DNA of 64,000 nucleotides from positions 2,533,249 to 2,597,248 of the forward strand of contig MU004231.1 in the NCBI GenBank assembly GCA_010405405.1, in the 5' to 3' direction. Positions 14,081 to 25,095 of the stretch are shown here, in pieces. Within the stretch, counting starts at the first letter, position 1, and every line of letters starts with the position of its first letter. The notes beneath the pieces were generated by a model, which had not been told where the DNA came from, searched no databases, and worked only from the letters and a program-made list of their open reading frames with translations. A program made the translations under genes and the position numbers. This stretch comes from Microthyrium microscopicum. Lineage: Eukaryota; Ascomycota; Dothideomycetes; Microthyriales; Microthyriaceae.

Positions 14081-14933
14081 GTTTATAGGCCAGGTAGAGC
14101 GGGTGTAAGACGTCCTGGTAGAATCGAGCAAGAACAAGCAACTCCAAGATGAATCCGCTGGAAGTAGCAGCAGCGAAGGTCTATCTTGGAGTGCCTCGGA
14201 AGGAGGACAGTAATGGAGTGAAAAGTGAGTAGAGTAGTGAGAAGGTGAGAATGTTGATTGACAGTGGAGTTTAGTTGGGTAAAGAGGCCAGGCGCGGAGG
14301 TTGGTAATGCAGTGGTTATTGCCGGATCGGAAGCCTTGACATTCAGTCAAGTTCCAGGTTTAGAGTTAGTCCCACCAATATAGCAGTCAAGCAGTCAAAG
14401 CAGTCTAACAGTCTATGGAAGGATCCGAAGGCCGCAGAAGCGCTTGGAACCTGTGCAACGCGGGAACCAGAAATTTAATCCTGGACTGTTGCCTGAACTT
14501 GGGGAATAATTGAAAAGAGTGATAGTGCGCGGAAGATACAGAGCGGTCAAATTCCTAAGAGGACGAGAGAATTACCAACAGGTCAAAGGTTTAAGTCAGA
14601 AAAGTAGTGGCCGAATTAGGAACGAATGGATTGAAGTCTTGATGCAAGATGCATCAAATCACATCAACGTCAATCGACATCAAAATCCAAACTAAAATTT
14701 CTGCGGGGTATTTTACGCGCATTGATTCAAATGTTGATTGATCAATCAATGGGCTTACGGCCCGAAATCGGATCTTTGAGTAATCGATCGGGCTAGATAC
14801 CCATCAGCCGAGCCGGGGTCATGATTAGATCAGATCATGAATTTATCTATCTTGACTTTTCAACTCCCTGTCAAACATTTGATGCTCGCGTTAAGCATCT
14901 CAACTCTGCCAATTGGCCCCTAACTGGCCCACC
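14081..14933. other. Divergent promoter region
   Basis: This 853-bp spacer separates two divergently transcribed genes, the BTB-like gene leftward and mL50 rightward, so it should carry both promoters. The sequence near 14660-14760 has several copies of TCAA/TTGATTGA-like words, including overlapping TTGATTGATCAATCAA around 14735. That short palindrome could be a binding site, but no factor can be named. Confidence 0.5.
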
Positions 14934-16200
14934 ATGGCCACATTACTCCCATCCACCCGCTCAGTTCTTGTTCGAGCCCCACACTTCTCAGTTTGCAGGT
15001 CATGCCACGCCAGACTGTTCACATCAACTGCTAGGCCTCAGGAAGAGGCCAAAGCAGAGACTAAAGCGGAGACCAAAGCAGAGACCAAAGCAGAGACTAC
15101 AAAGAAGGAGAGGGGCATATTCGGACGAGTCATAGACATCGCAACCACCAAAGCAATGGCGCCGCTTCAGCGTATCCAAGCCAAGAAAACCGTAGAGCAA
15201 CGTACAGCCGCTGAGAAGGCCTTCATCGCCGATAGAAAAGCTGCCGAAGAACACGCTCCCGCAGATGAATATACGCCAGCAAAAACATGGCACGATCTAG
15301 AATGGGTTGGCTCAAAAGAGTACATCTGGCAAAATACTGCTCCTCGCAAGCAATTACGCCGGTAAGTTCCCTCTTCAGCACCAGATACCATACCTATCTA
15401 ACCACTCAATCCCCAGATTTGCTCCACGCCAGGCCAAACCACTCAACACCATAAACACCCACATACGTGCCGCCCTAATCGACGTCCTCGCCCACGCCTC
15501 CGCCTCCAGTAGCACCAACCCCGGTGTCCTCACGAGCGCCTGTCTAGGCTCCGCAGACGAACTCTACCACCAAGCCATCATCGTCCCCTCCCCCAACGAC
15601 ACCCTATCCCTACACTTCCCCGAACCCCGTCCCGCAAAAACTCTCTTCAAGTCCCTGTCCATCTCCGACATACCCGAAAGCATTCTCGCCGAACCACCGT
15701 CCTTGAACAAAACCGCCTGGCGCGACACTCCCCTCCCACTGCCCCTTCGCTTCGCTCTCGCAGCCCGCATCTTCCAACGCAGCGGACGCCGGATCCCAGA
15801 TGCACAACTGCATCAGCTAAGCACCCCGGCGCTCATGTACACGCACCTGACTACCAAAAAGCCAGAACGACTTAGCCAAAAGGTGAAAGCAGACCGCTTC
15901 CTGCAGCTACCAAATGTGGCCGTCGCAATGAAAGCGCCAACGAAAGCGGATATGGATAGATCGGTAGGTCTATGGAAGGAGACACGGAAGGAGTTGGAGA
16001 AGCGTGGATTACCAGAGAAATGGCGGCCGATGACGATGAATGAGATGCGCAAGAATGTGGCTAAAAGGGAAGACGGGCAAATTACGCATAAACAGGTGCC
16101 GTGGATGGTGAAGGAAGCGGTCGAGGAGGAGGAGGAAGACTGGGAGGATGATAATATGGATTATGAGCAGATCAAGCAGGTTGAGGGTGCGCGGGCTTGA
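14934..16200 (+). CDS. Mitochondrial large-subunit ribosomal protein mL50-like
   Basis: Exons are 14934-15361 and 15417-16200 (55-nt intron, GTAAGT donor, CTAAC branch), giving 403 aa. The start is the ATG in ACCATGGCC; the open frame reaches further upstream only from a TTG. The N-terminus is Arg/Ser-rich and free of acidic residues up to about residue 35, like a mitochondrial presequence. It is followed by a charged repeat (AETK units). The central block beginning FAPRQAKPLNTINTHIRAAL and the later region with RSGRRIPDAQL match the style of fungal 39S/mL50 family proteins (yeast Mrpl13 is the counterpart). The acidic C-terminus is EEEEEDWEDD. Family assignment is from memory of the fold's conserved blocks and is not certain. 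Confidence 0.75.
15051..15098 (+). repeat. Four-unit 12-bp tandem repeat inside mL50-like gene
   Basis: Four successive copies of AAAGCAGAGACY (one with GCGG) encode a K-A-E-T repeat just behind the predicted presequence. The repeat is in frame and likely to vary in copy number between strains. Confidence 0.85.
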
Positions 16201-16576
16201 GAGTCGATATGCGGTAGAAAGCCATAAGACTAGGTGTAAAATGTGTCTACAGGTATGTACAACTCCATGTATACAGATGTGTATGATAAATCGACGTTGT
16301 AGATTAATTCCATGTTTTGGAGAGCATGTTTCTTTCAAAGCAATTACATTTTTACTTGTAAGGGGTATGAACAATGGTACTTTCAAGCACCTAAGAAAAG
16401 TCTTCTTTGACAATGACAGCAATAATAATCAAAGAGCATTACCAAGTCGCCTCTAGAACGACCATCACAAAAGCTCGATCAACCACACTATAATCAGCCG
16501 ATGAGCACAACTAAGACTACAGTCTAGTCCTTTCCTTCTTCACACACACACCATTAGTAGCCCTCCGATCAACAAC
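16201..16576. other. Short convergent spacer
   Basis: This 376-bp stretch lies between the stop codons of two converging genes and probably consists mostly of their 3' UTRs. Nothing else is visible. Confidence 0.5.
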
Positions 16577-18409
16577 TTACATCTCCGTCTTCTTTGGAGC
16601 CACGGTCTCCGAACCAACGACACCAGGCGCATCAACCTTAAGATTGCCGGCCTCAATGTCAGCACGGAGATTGTCAAGACGGGAGACAGTTGGCTTGTTG
16701 GTGCGCCAAGCTGGAATACCCTGGTCAAACACCTCGTCCATCTCCTCCAGAGTTCGGCCAGTAGTCTCGGGTGCAGAAAAGAACATGTGGATGAAAGCCA
16801 AGCCGTTGAACATGGCGAAGATCATGTACATCTTCCAGTTGATGGACCACAGAAGTGGAGGCACGGCGTAGGCGAGGATGGTGTTCCATGCCCAGTTGGA
16901 TGCGGTAGACAGTGAGACTGCCTTTGCGCGGACCTTGGAGGGGAAGATCTCTGATGGATAAGTCCAAGAGGTAGGTCCCCAGGTGGTAGCGAATGAAGCG
17001 ACGAAGAGATACGAGAAAGAAACGATAGCCTTAGAGACGCTTGGATGGCGAGTTCCGAGGGACCAGGAGATGTCGGAGTTCTTATCAGTGACTGGTTGGC
17101 CATAGGCACCCTGGAGACCACCGGAGATGAAGAGACAGGTCATCATGGCAAGGGAACCAAAGAGAAGAGCTGGGCGACGACCGACGCGATCGAGGTAGAG
17201 AATAGCGGGAAGTGTCAGGAGAACGTTGATGATGTACTGGATGGAAGCGGTGAGGAGAGCATCGCCGATGCCAGCACCTTCCATAATGTAGACAATGTAG
17301 TACCTGATTCGACATTAGTTATTGTTGAGGCTGATTATATTATAGGACTTACATCATGATGTTCATGCCACAAAGCTGCGACCACATCTGAATACTCATT
17401 CCGAGAACCAAGCGCTTGAAGATACGAGGCTGAGCCAATTGACGGAAAGATGAGATGGCTTGTTCGCGTTCGAAGCGGAGAGCCTCCTTGATTTCCTCAT
17501 ATTCAGCAAGTACTTTAGGATCATTAGTGTTGCCACCAGCATGGAGATTTGCCAGGACAACCAATCTAGGGTAAGAGTCAGTCGCGTGAAATATCTATAT
17601 CTTGAGAAGAAACTCACGCTTCATCCCAACGATCCTTGCTAGCCAACCAACGAGGAGAACGCGGGAACATGAACAGACCGAGAGATAGGATAGCAGCTGG
17701 AACAGCCTGGATACCCCATGGGATACGGAATGCAGATGCTCTACTAAAGGTTAGAAAAGTCGCTTCGATAAAGATGATTGTACTGACGGTTGGTTCACAT
17801 CCTTGGGTCCGCCTCCGACATGAGCAGCACCAAACTGAATGAAGTATTGAATGAGAATACCCCTACGACAATCAGCAACTATCTCAATCAACAAAACTCA
17901 TCAAAAACATACCAAGTAATAGCCCACTGCTGCAACGAAACTACACGACCACGAATCTCCTTTGGAGCAATCTCAGCCTGGTACACAGGCACCATAGCCG
18001 AGCAAATACCAATGGCAATGCCAGAAACCACGCGACCAGCACAGAGATGGCCAATGTTTTGCGCACTACATTGGATGATAGCGCCGAGCACAAAGATGAG
18101 GCCACCAATTTGAATGGCTGCGCGACGCGAGAAGCGATCGGCAATGAAGGGTGAGATTAGTGCGCCGACTAATGAACCTGCTGGCATGGAAGCTGTGATG
18201 CCGCCTTGCACAGAGGCGCGTGGGTGGTGGAAGTACTGTTTGTAGGCTTCGGTGCCGAGAACACCGGACATGGAGGAGATGTCGAAGCCAAAGAGCATAC
18301 CGCCTGTTATGACATTATTAGTCTACTTGTTAGGTTAAGAGGTGGATTTGGAGGGTGTGTTACCAAGGGCAGCAAAGCCGCAGATGGCGTAAGTGTTGTA
18401 GATGACCAT
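16577..18409 (-). CDS. MFS sugar transporter
   Basis: This is a plasma-membrane hexose/pentose transporter of the sugar-porter family, with 12 predicted helices and 525 aa. Exons are 18409-18364, 18303-17913, 17862-17788, 17743-17618, 17565-17353 and 17303-16577; five introns of 44-60 nt. Family signatures in order are GGMLFGFDISSMSG in helix 1, DRFSRR after helix 2, the GRVVSG region, PRSPRWL in the central loop, LDRVGRRP after helix 8, and PETTGRTLEEMD after helix 12. The start is the first ATG that leads into helix 1 (MVIYNTYAICGF). The acceptor of intron 3 is a tandem TAGTAG, so the protein may carry Pro-Arg-Ala or Pro-Ala at that junction. Substrate specificity cannot be read from the sequence. 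Confidence 0.93.
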
Positions 18410-18422
18410 AATGGGCCAAAGT

Positions 18423-18472
18423 TCGTGTCAACAGAGCAGAGCAGTGGTCGTGTCAACAGAGCAAAGTGGTGA
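18423..18472. repeat. 25-bp imperfect tandem duplication in transporter leader
   Basis: TCGTGTCAACAGAGCA occurs at 18423-18438 and again at 18448-18463, with similar following bases. It lies 15-65 bp upstream of the transporter start codon, so it is probably in its 5' UTR. Confidence 0.8.
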
Positions 18473-18501
18473 TTTTGTCAAGGGATGTAGTTGAAGAAAG
18501 G

Positions 18502-18525
18502 GAAGAAGAAGAAGAAGAAGAAGAA
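18502..18525. repeat. (GAA)8 microsatellite
   Basis: Eight perfect GAA units, read as TTC on the transporter's coding strand. It lies about 100 bp upstream of that gene's start and forms a pyrimidine tract typical of fungal promoters and leaders. Confidence 0.95.
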
Positions 18526-20304
18526 CAAGCAGATTGAAAACAGAGTGGTGTTGTATAGCCAGCAACAGGGAGGAGATTGAAGTGAAGAAGAGCTAGGGAG
18601 GTCTGAGCGGACAATAAGTGAAGAAGGCAGAACCTGGCGGATGATCTCGTGCGTGGTCAGTTTCCCTCGTTCCTGAGGTGGTTGCACTTCACCATGTTTC
18701 TGATCACAAGACGCTGTCGCATTGCCAAAGGCAGTCACTACTGGTACACCAGGAAGGAACGTTGTTGCTGTAAACACTCAAGAGGCAGGAGCGACTGAGG
18801 TCAAAACAACAAATTCACTAAATATGCCTGAGAGAACGACAAGAACAACAAAATTGCCTCTGGCCACTCTAAAAATGGGTTTGAGTATTCAATATAGAGT
18901 TCCTCCCAAGTATTTGATGGCTTGATTCGGTCCTTCTGAATCTGGGCGACTGGGGCAGACTAGCTGCTTCTGAATGGCGGACTTTGACAAGAGCCCGGCC
19001 AACGGACTCCAATGACAGACGTTCCATAAAGAACCATCCATAGTACAGAACACACTGGCCAGGAAGATGATTGAATGGCAAGTCCGGGGCCACAAACTCC
19101 CTTGGGTTTGTACTCGTAGCTAGGCCGGTCAAGGCTTTGTCTACCATGTACCATGATGATGGTTCGTGTGCTAAAATCAAAGACACTGGGGAAAACGGCA
19201 AGATAGACCTAGACTAAATTAACACACCAAATGCTGTTGAATGTCATATAGTGTGGAGCTCGAAGTTGATCAGATACCACCAATGAAGTGAGGGAGCCAT
19301 AAAAACCCTGGGAATTGGTAGAGTCCTAGATGATTTCAGGGATAGTCTAGAGCCCTGTGCTTGCCGTGTGCGTTTAACCAGATTAATTGATAGAACGAGG
19401 AGACTACATTATGAGCTTGGCAGAACTACCTACTAGACACAAAGTGGAAGCTGATGTTGGTTTTACATTTCCTCTTGTAAGCTAAAGTTGAATACTGTGT
19501 TGTGGACAGGTCTGGGAACATAGAGTACCGCAGTCACCTAGAAGCAAACAGTGTACTTCACAGTTTGTCTAGATCCGATCGTATAGGGCAGCGCTGACAG
19601 TTACATTCGATAAATGTCCAATCTTTTGAAACCTTTCACCTTCCCAAAGTAAGACGTAGTGTATCAGTGAGATTCGGCTTTCTGCAGATGTTCGTAGTTG
19701 GATAAAACGAGCACATGGCTTAGACGCTGTAGTGTAACCAACCGTTCGGTTACATCTAGATGTTCTGTGATCCTAATGATAAGATGTCCTTGGCCGGAAG
19801 AGAGACAGCGTCAGGCACGCATAATCTGAAATACAATACACCAGTCAACTTTGCATCAGGCGTAATTATAATCCATAGCCAGCGAGGCAAAGGAGGACGT
19901 TGAAATTAACTCAAGGGTGGAGAACAACGATCGCTGATTCGACTGGACTCGCAGGGACCAGGGGTTCTTATAGCGACTATCATTGACTATCAGCTTGATT
20001 GATAGATTCAATGAAAAACCAAAAGAGAGAGGAGGTAGAGCGCAAGAACTAATGCTGATATCAAAGTATATTCGATTAAAACATATTCTATGCCCTTACA
20101 CCATCGCTTCAAAATGCTTGGGAGCATGTAGCCCGTCGAATAGGATCGAGGCAATGTACTCACATGCTATTTGCCAAGTGCACGTTAGATATGTGCGAGG
20201 AGAGGCACATATGTAGAGAGGCTCCTTGATGATCCAGCAAGGTGGGTGCAACGTAAGCGGAAATATCGTGTCTCATGAATCATATCGTACATAGCCATAA
20301 GCAA

Positions 20305-22200
20305 CTAGCCCGGCACCAGTCCCGGTGGACCTTGTTGTGAATCTTGCTGTGAATTCCCCGGTGACCCAGTGGCTAGACTAGCATTTGGATTGGGAGCGAC
20401 AATCTCTGGCGCCAAAACCTCGTCGAACAAGGAAACCTGCGGCATGCGACCCTGTCCCACCGACTCAATTATACTCCACGCTCGTCGTAGTTCATCGCGG
20501 ATAGCTACAACACCATGGTGGTGCACCGTTCGTGCAACATTATGGTTATCTTCGATTGGACATTCAATAGCCAATAGATAACGTTGTCGAACTTCCACGT
20601 TATTGACCATGGTATTCGATGCGCCAGTCCAGTTCTTAGAAGCCTTGCTCACGATGCCACTCACGTTTTTAATGGCCACTACTTCGTCCTTCCACTTGAA
20701 ACCGCCTCTAGCGACACGCGATCCTTGATGCGCGTAGTAGTGGAAGAAACCGCGTAGTAACGAACCAGTTGATTCGGTGTTGCGGGTGATTTTGCGTTGG
20801 ATGGCGAGACGGCGAATTTCAGTTTCGTTATCTGCAAATGAGACATTGAAACCATCGACTAGGAATTCGCGATCGTTGGCGCCAAAGTGATGGAGGTTTG
20901 GTACTACTGGTGGAGTTGCGACGTTCATGAGGTAGTGTAGGACCAGTAAGACCCAACCATAAGAGCAAAGGGTTCCGCTGTAACTGTTGTTGATCTTTCG
21001 TTGCTTTGCCCATGCCTTGATAAAGATAACCATGTCATGAACTCGTGGGTCACAAGCATTGTAGCACCGGAGCAATTGAGTGTTGTACATGCCCAATATT
21101 GACCGGAAGCTGATGTCGCATTGGTATCCTGCTCCAGTTTTTGGGAAATCAAGTGGACCAGAAGGTTTCTCTCGTCGCCAAAAGGTGGACTTTTGACCTT
21201 CTTGTTTATCTTTGTTCTCATTTGAAGATGGATGAGCAGACTCAGAGTCTGCTTTTTTGGATTCGTTTAATCCAGACTTGGACTGGTCTTCTGTTGGAGT
21301 TTTCACCTCCGTGCCTGCCTCAACTGGAGAAGTTGGAGTAGTAGCCGATACATCACCAGCATCAACTTCATTTTGCCATTTTTCATGCTCTTCCGTGAGC
21401 GCAGTGAGGAGTTCTAGGGGTGGCTCTTCGCAGATCTTCAGTATTGGCACTCGAGTTTTTGTAAGAGCTCGAGCTCCAATTTTCTCGGCTAAGAAGACCT
21501 TCTCTAACATACGAGGAATTTCTTCTGGTGGTAAATCAGGCCGCGGCCCATCCCAAGAGCAGATGATATCCATGTCCGAGCCGGTGACAGCAAAGCCAGA
21601 AAGAATACTGCCATACGGAATGAATCTCAGGGTGCTTTTGCTTTCAGGGTAGGCATCCCGGAAAGCCTTTTGACCAAGTGCTTCTAGCTTGACACGGAAT
21701 TCTTCTCGCATAGCAACTTCCTCCGGGTTCATTGAAGTTTGAGGAACCTTCTGTCTGGCAATTTCATCAAGGAATTTGGCCTGTGTAGCAACAGTAGCCG
21801 CATAGTTGTTGGTGTTAGGTCGGTATTGTTGCCGCTGGTACTGATTATTTTGGTACCCAGATGATTGTGGCCGGTTTGGTGATGATTGTGAGAGAACTGG
21901 AGTATTAGACGCAACGAACTGCCCTCGCTGTTGCGGGGTTTTGACGTAGTCTAACAAAGAAGCGCCTCGGGGAGAATTGTTCTGTCGCGATTGTGTCTGA
22001 TGATGGTTTGGGTATTGTGGTCCGCCATAGCCTGATGTGCGATTTTGGTATCTTGGTGGTGTGGAGTGATTGTTATTCTGAGAATAAGGACGGTGAGGCT
22101 GTTGATTGTTTGCTGGATTATTTTCCTGGTTGGGACGTCTATTGTCTGACAATCTCAGTTGTTGGACAAGGTGGTCCATTTGATTGATTTGATTATCCAT
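20305..22200 (-). CDS. Cid1-family poly(A)/poly(U) polymerase
   Basis: This is a non-canonical nucleotidyltransferase that adds A or U tails to RNA 3' ends, 631 aa and single exon. The start is the ATG of MDNQINQMDHL; upstream codons of the same frame have no ATG. Residues 1 to about 145 are Asn/Gln-rich and disordered. The catalytic core begins near 150, with the hallmark GS followed by GSDMDII (metal ligands about D209 and D211). The third acidic residue is in QCDISF. A Ser/Glu-rich insert of about 70 residues lies between them. The central domain (FIKAWAKQRKIN, YGWVLLVLHYLM) and the PAP-associated segment (GFFHYYAHQ) follow. The nearest well-known relatives are fission-yeast Cid1/Cid13 and Aspergillus CutA/CutB. 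Nucleotide preference cannot be decided here. Confidence 0.9.
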   Translation of the reverse strand: MDNQINQMDHLVQQLRLSDNRRPNQENNPANNQQPHRPYSQNNNHSTPPRYQNRTSGYGGPQYPNHHQTQSRQNNSPRGASLLDYVKTPQQRGQFVASNTPVLSQSSPNRPQSSGYQNNQYQRQQYRPNTNNYAATVATQAKFLDEIARQKVPQTSMNPEEVAMREEFRVKLEALGQKAFRDAYPESKSTLRFIPYGSILSGFAVTGSDMDIICSWDGPRPDLPPEEIPRMLEKVFLAEKIGARALTKTRVPILKICEEPPLELLTALTEEHEKWQNEVDAGDVSATTPTSPVEAGTEVKTPTEDQSKSGLNESKKADSESAHPSSNENKDKQEGQKSTFWRREKPSGPLDFPKTGAGYQCDISFRSILGMYNTQLLRCYNACDPRVHDMVIFIKAWAKQRKINNSYSGTLCSYGWVLLVLHYLMNVATPPVVPNLHHFGANDREFLVDGFNVSFADNETEIRRLAIQRKITRNTESTGSLLRGFFHYYAHQGSRVARGGFKWKDEVVAIKNVSGIVSKASKNWTGASNTMVNNVEVRQRYLLAIECPIEDNHNVARTVHHHGVVAIRDELRRAWSIIESVGQGRMPQVSLFDEVLAPEIVAPNPNASLATGSPGNSQQDSQQGPPGLVPG

Positions 22201-23000
22201 TACTGCAAAAGGCAAACTTGAGGATCGATACAAAAAAAAGGTGCGACTTGTCGCCTAGGACTGTAGGGTGTTGGCTTGAAAAGGCAGCGACCAAATATTG
22301 TTTGGCCAGTGCGATTGCTTGGTCGTTGGTACCACGGTTGGAGCAAACAGAACTTCAACCATAGGATGCAAGGAGGGTGCACATTTGTTGAATTATCGGA
22401 CTATGATGCCGCGCTTGAAGCAAAGAGTTGTTAGAGATTACGCATTAAAAGCGCAGGCGATCGAAATTATGTAGTTGCTGAGAGTAAGTGTGAAGTTTGC
22501 TGTTGGAGGTTGGAGGTTGGAGGTTGAAGATATCCTTGCGACAGTAGTTGCAAGTTGATCTGTGAAGTTTGGAACCAAGTGCAAGGATGACCTCACCTGT
22601 CTCAGCGCGCTAAGGTGATGCAGCGGGAGCTACGCTATATCGGTACTAGCTTGTTTGCGAAATATCAGCACCCCAAGACATAGCAAATGCATTTTATCCT
22701 CAACCCGCATATGGAGAAGGCACAGGCCGCTACCTGATCTCTGCCATGTCATTGGCTCAGTCGCTGCATACTGCTTTCACTCAACATTCCGTAACTTCAA
22801 GCATTCCTCATTGTCACCATTCTGCCCTTTTGACTGCTTTGACCCTCTATTACTTTCTCTGAACTACATGCTGAATCGTATCAGCGTTCTGCTACCCGCT
22901 TGATCGTAAGCAAATCAACACACCATCATCATCCTCTTGCTGCTTTGTTATAACCCTACATCATAGCTCTCGCACGGCTACCCGCCTCTATACAACTACA
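22201..23000. other. Divergent promoter region with (TTGGAGG)3
   Basis: This 800-bp spacer lies between the divergent Cid1-like and TFIIF alpha genes. It contains a three-copy TTGGAGG tandem repeat at 22503-22523 and a CT-rich leader before 23001. No other feature is recognised. Confidence 0.5.
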
Positions 23001-25095
23001 ATGAACGGCGCAACTCCTCCCACAGGGACAAATGGCTCTCCATCAGCACAACCTATCCGTCGAAAGAAGCCACCAGTCAATCCGCTGGTGGCCAACCGTA
23101 GACCCAAGCCAAAAGCCACTCGCCCACTTCCATCAAAGCCCCAGGCCACGCCCGCTCGAACTACTGCATTTACACAGAAGGCCCCGGATGCGGCCCCGGA
23201 AGGCGTCAAGAAGTACCCAGTATTCACAACGAAGCGCGCTCTACTCGAGAACCTTAGATACCATATCGCGAGAATGCAATTCAAAGGCGACATTGACATT
23301 ACAGATGACAACACGTTCACCCGGCCAGTACGACTTCATCGACGCGATCCTGCCTCTAAACCGATAAACGAAGATGAGCCTGTCACACCTGATCCTGAAG
23401 ATATCGCGAGACAGGAACTGGAAGCCAAAGAACAAGAGAGAGTGGAAGCTCTCAAAGCAGAAAACAAGCGCATTCGCGAAGAGAACCAGAAACAAATCGC
23501 GCCAACTATAGCTTCCACTAAGAAAAAGGCGAATCAGAACAGACGCAAAGTTCAACCAGTATATCGACCCAATGATGACCCGGAAGCTACCAAGAAGCAT
23601 CGGCTACGATATGAGGAAACTTATCCTTGGCATATTGAAGATGATGACAACAAGCAGGTCTGGATGGGCACGTTTGAGCAGGCGTTGTCTGATTGTCATC
23701 TATTATTCGTCCAAGAGAAGGGTCAGTTCTCGGTGCTTCCTTTGCAGAAGTACTACAGATTCAAAGAAAAAGGCAAAACGAAGCAGCTGGATCTAGACAT
23801 GGTCGATGAATTAATGAAAGCTAAGAAGAAGGAACCTCGTTTCATCATGCTCAAAAAGCTGGAAATTCAAAAGGCCAACAAAGAAAAGGCGCTTTCGTCC
23901 GATCAGCGATTTGCCAAGAAGGGTGCTAAAATGTTCAAAGGGGAGAATCAAACAGGTATGGGAGGAGGAGGAGAGGATGGCATGTTTGGTGGAGAGGATG
24001 CGGGCGCTCCTGAAGAGGTGGACTTTGAGAATGACGAGCTGTTTGCCGATGATGACGAGGACCAACTTGTCGAAATTGAGGATGAGGACGAACTCAAAGA
24101 GACCATCGACAAGATCAAACGCGAGCAACTCGGTGCCAACTACTTTGACGTACTTGACGAGGAACAGGTTGACAAGGAAGAAGATCTTCGGCTGGAGCGT
24201 GAGCAAAAGGCCAAAGCAGACGAGAAAAGAATGCGGAAAGCTCTTCTCAAGCGTGAAGGCAACTACAACTACGAGGCCGATTCTGATGACGAGAATCCGT
24301 ATGCTTCGGATGTAAGTTACCCAATGGACTTCTTTTTAAATTGATGCTAACCTTTCGCAGTCTGATGATACATCTTCTGAAAAAGAAGAGAATGAAGAAG
24401 AAACCTCGTCTCAAAAGCCCAAAGAGGAAGAAGAAGCTGTAACAAAAGGTGATTCCACTCCATCCGGCAGAAAGAAAACAGCAAGCACTCTCGCGGACAA
24501 GGTCAAGCGTTCTGGTGATGTTGAAATGTCCGAGGCTAGTGGAAATGAATCTACAAAGAACAAGAAAAAGTCCAAGACACTCAAGCGACCAGGCTCTCCC
24601 GATATCTCTGGTGTCAGCGGCAATGAATCAAGCCGCAAAAAGCAGAAAGTAGGCGATAAATCGAATCTGAAGGCTCCAATGGCTCCAAACCGAAAGGTAT
24701 CTGCTTTGAAAGGAGCAGGTTCCGGTAGCGAAAGTGAGAGCGGCCCACGAGGTCTCCATCGTATGAAGTCTAGCAAAGGTCCATCGCCTTCTGGCTCGCG
24801 AGCGCAAAGCCCGGCTGGTCGCGCTAACGCTAGTCGGTCTGGTAGTCCAGCAGGTAAGTTCCTCACTGAGTAGATATCTTCAAGCACCATATACTAATTG
24901 AGCTTAGTGTCCGGCTTGCCAAGTTCGGAAGAAATCATCGCAGCAATACCTGTTGGCACTGGCATCAAAGTCGGCGAGCTCTCGGCGTTGTTCAAGAAAC
25001 GCGTTGCGCCCTCGGATTTTTCGGCTTTTATACAGCTTGTGCGCTCTGTCGCCAATTGGGATAAGAAGTCGCAACTTGTCACCCGCAAATCATAG
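23001..25095 (+). CDS. TFG1: Transcription initiation factor TFIIF, alpha subunit (RAP74/Tfg1)
   Basis: This is the large subunit of the general factor TFIIF, which binds RNA polymerase II and helps build the pre-initiation complex in the nucleus. Exons are 23001-24311, 24361-24853 and 24908-25095, giving 663 aa; the 49- and 54-nt introns have CTAAC and CTAAT branch sites. The N-terminal dimerisation region includes KKYPVFTTKRALLENLRYHI, then RYEETYPWHIEDDDNKQVW and the GTFEQALSDCHLLF block. This is followed by the acidic linker (DDDEDQLVEIEDEDEL). A long Ser/Lys-rich region then leads to the C-terminal winged helix, SSEEIIAAIP to SQLVTRKS, the domain that contacts the CTD phosphatase. The order and length fit the family, with the domain complete at both ends. 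Confidence 0.95.

Larger units (their letters stand above)
18410..20304. other. Long intergenic region with no gene
   Basis: Almost 1.9 kb upstream of the sugar transporter. Apart from the two repeats near the transporter, only short frames without motifs are present. The length suggests an extended regulatory region, as is usual for sugar-transporter genes, but no named operator can be supported. Confidence 0.5.

Noticed and set aside
14081-14350. 90-codon N-terminal extension of the BTB-like protein
   Set aside because: The composition is unlike the rest of the protein, and the MAPHFND start is more protein-like; read as 5' leader.
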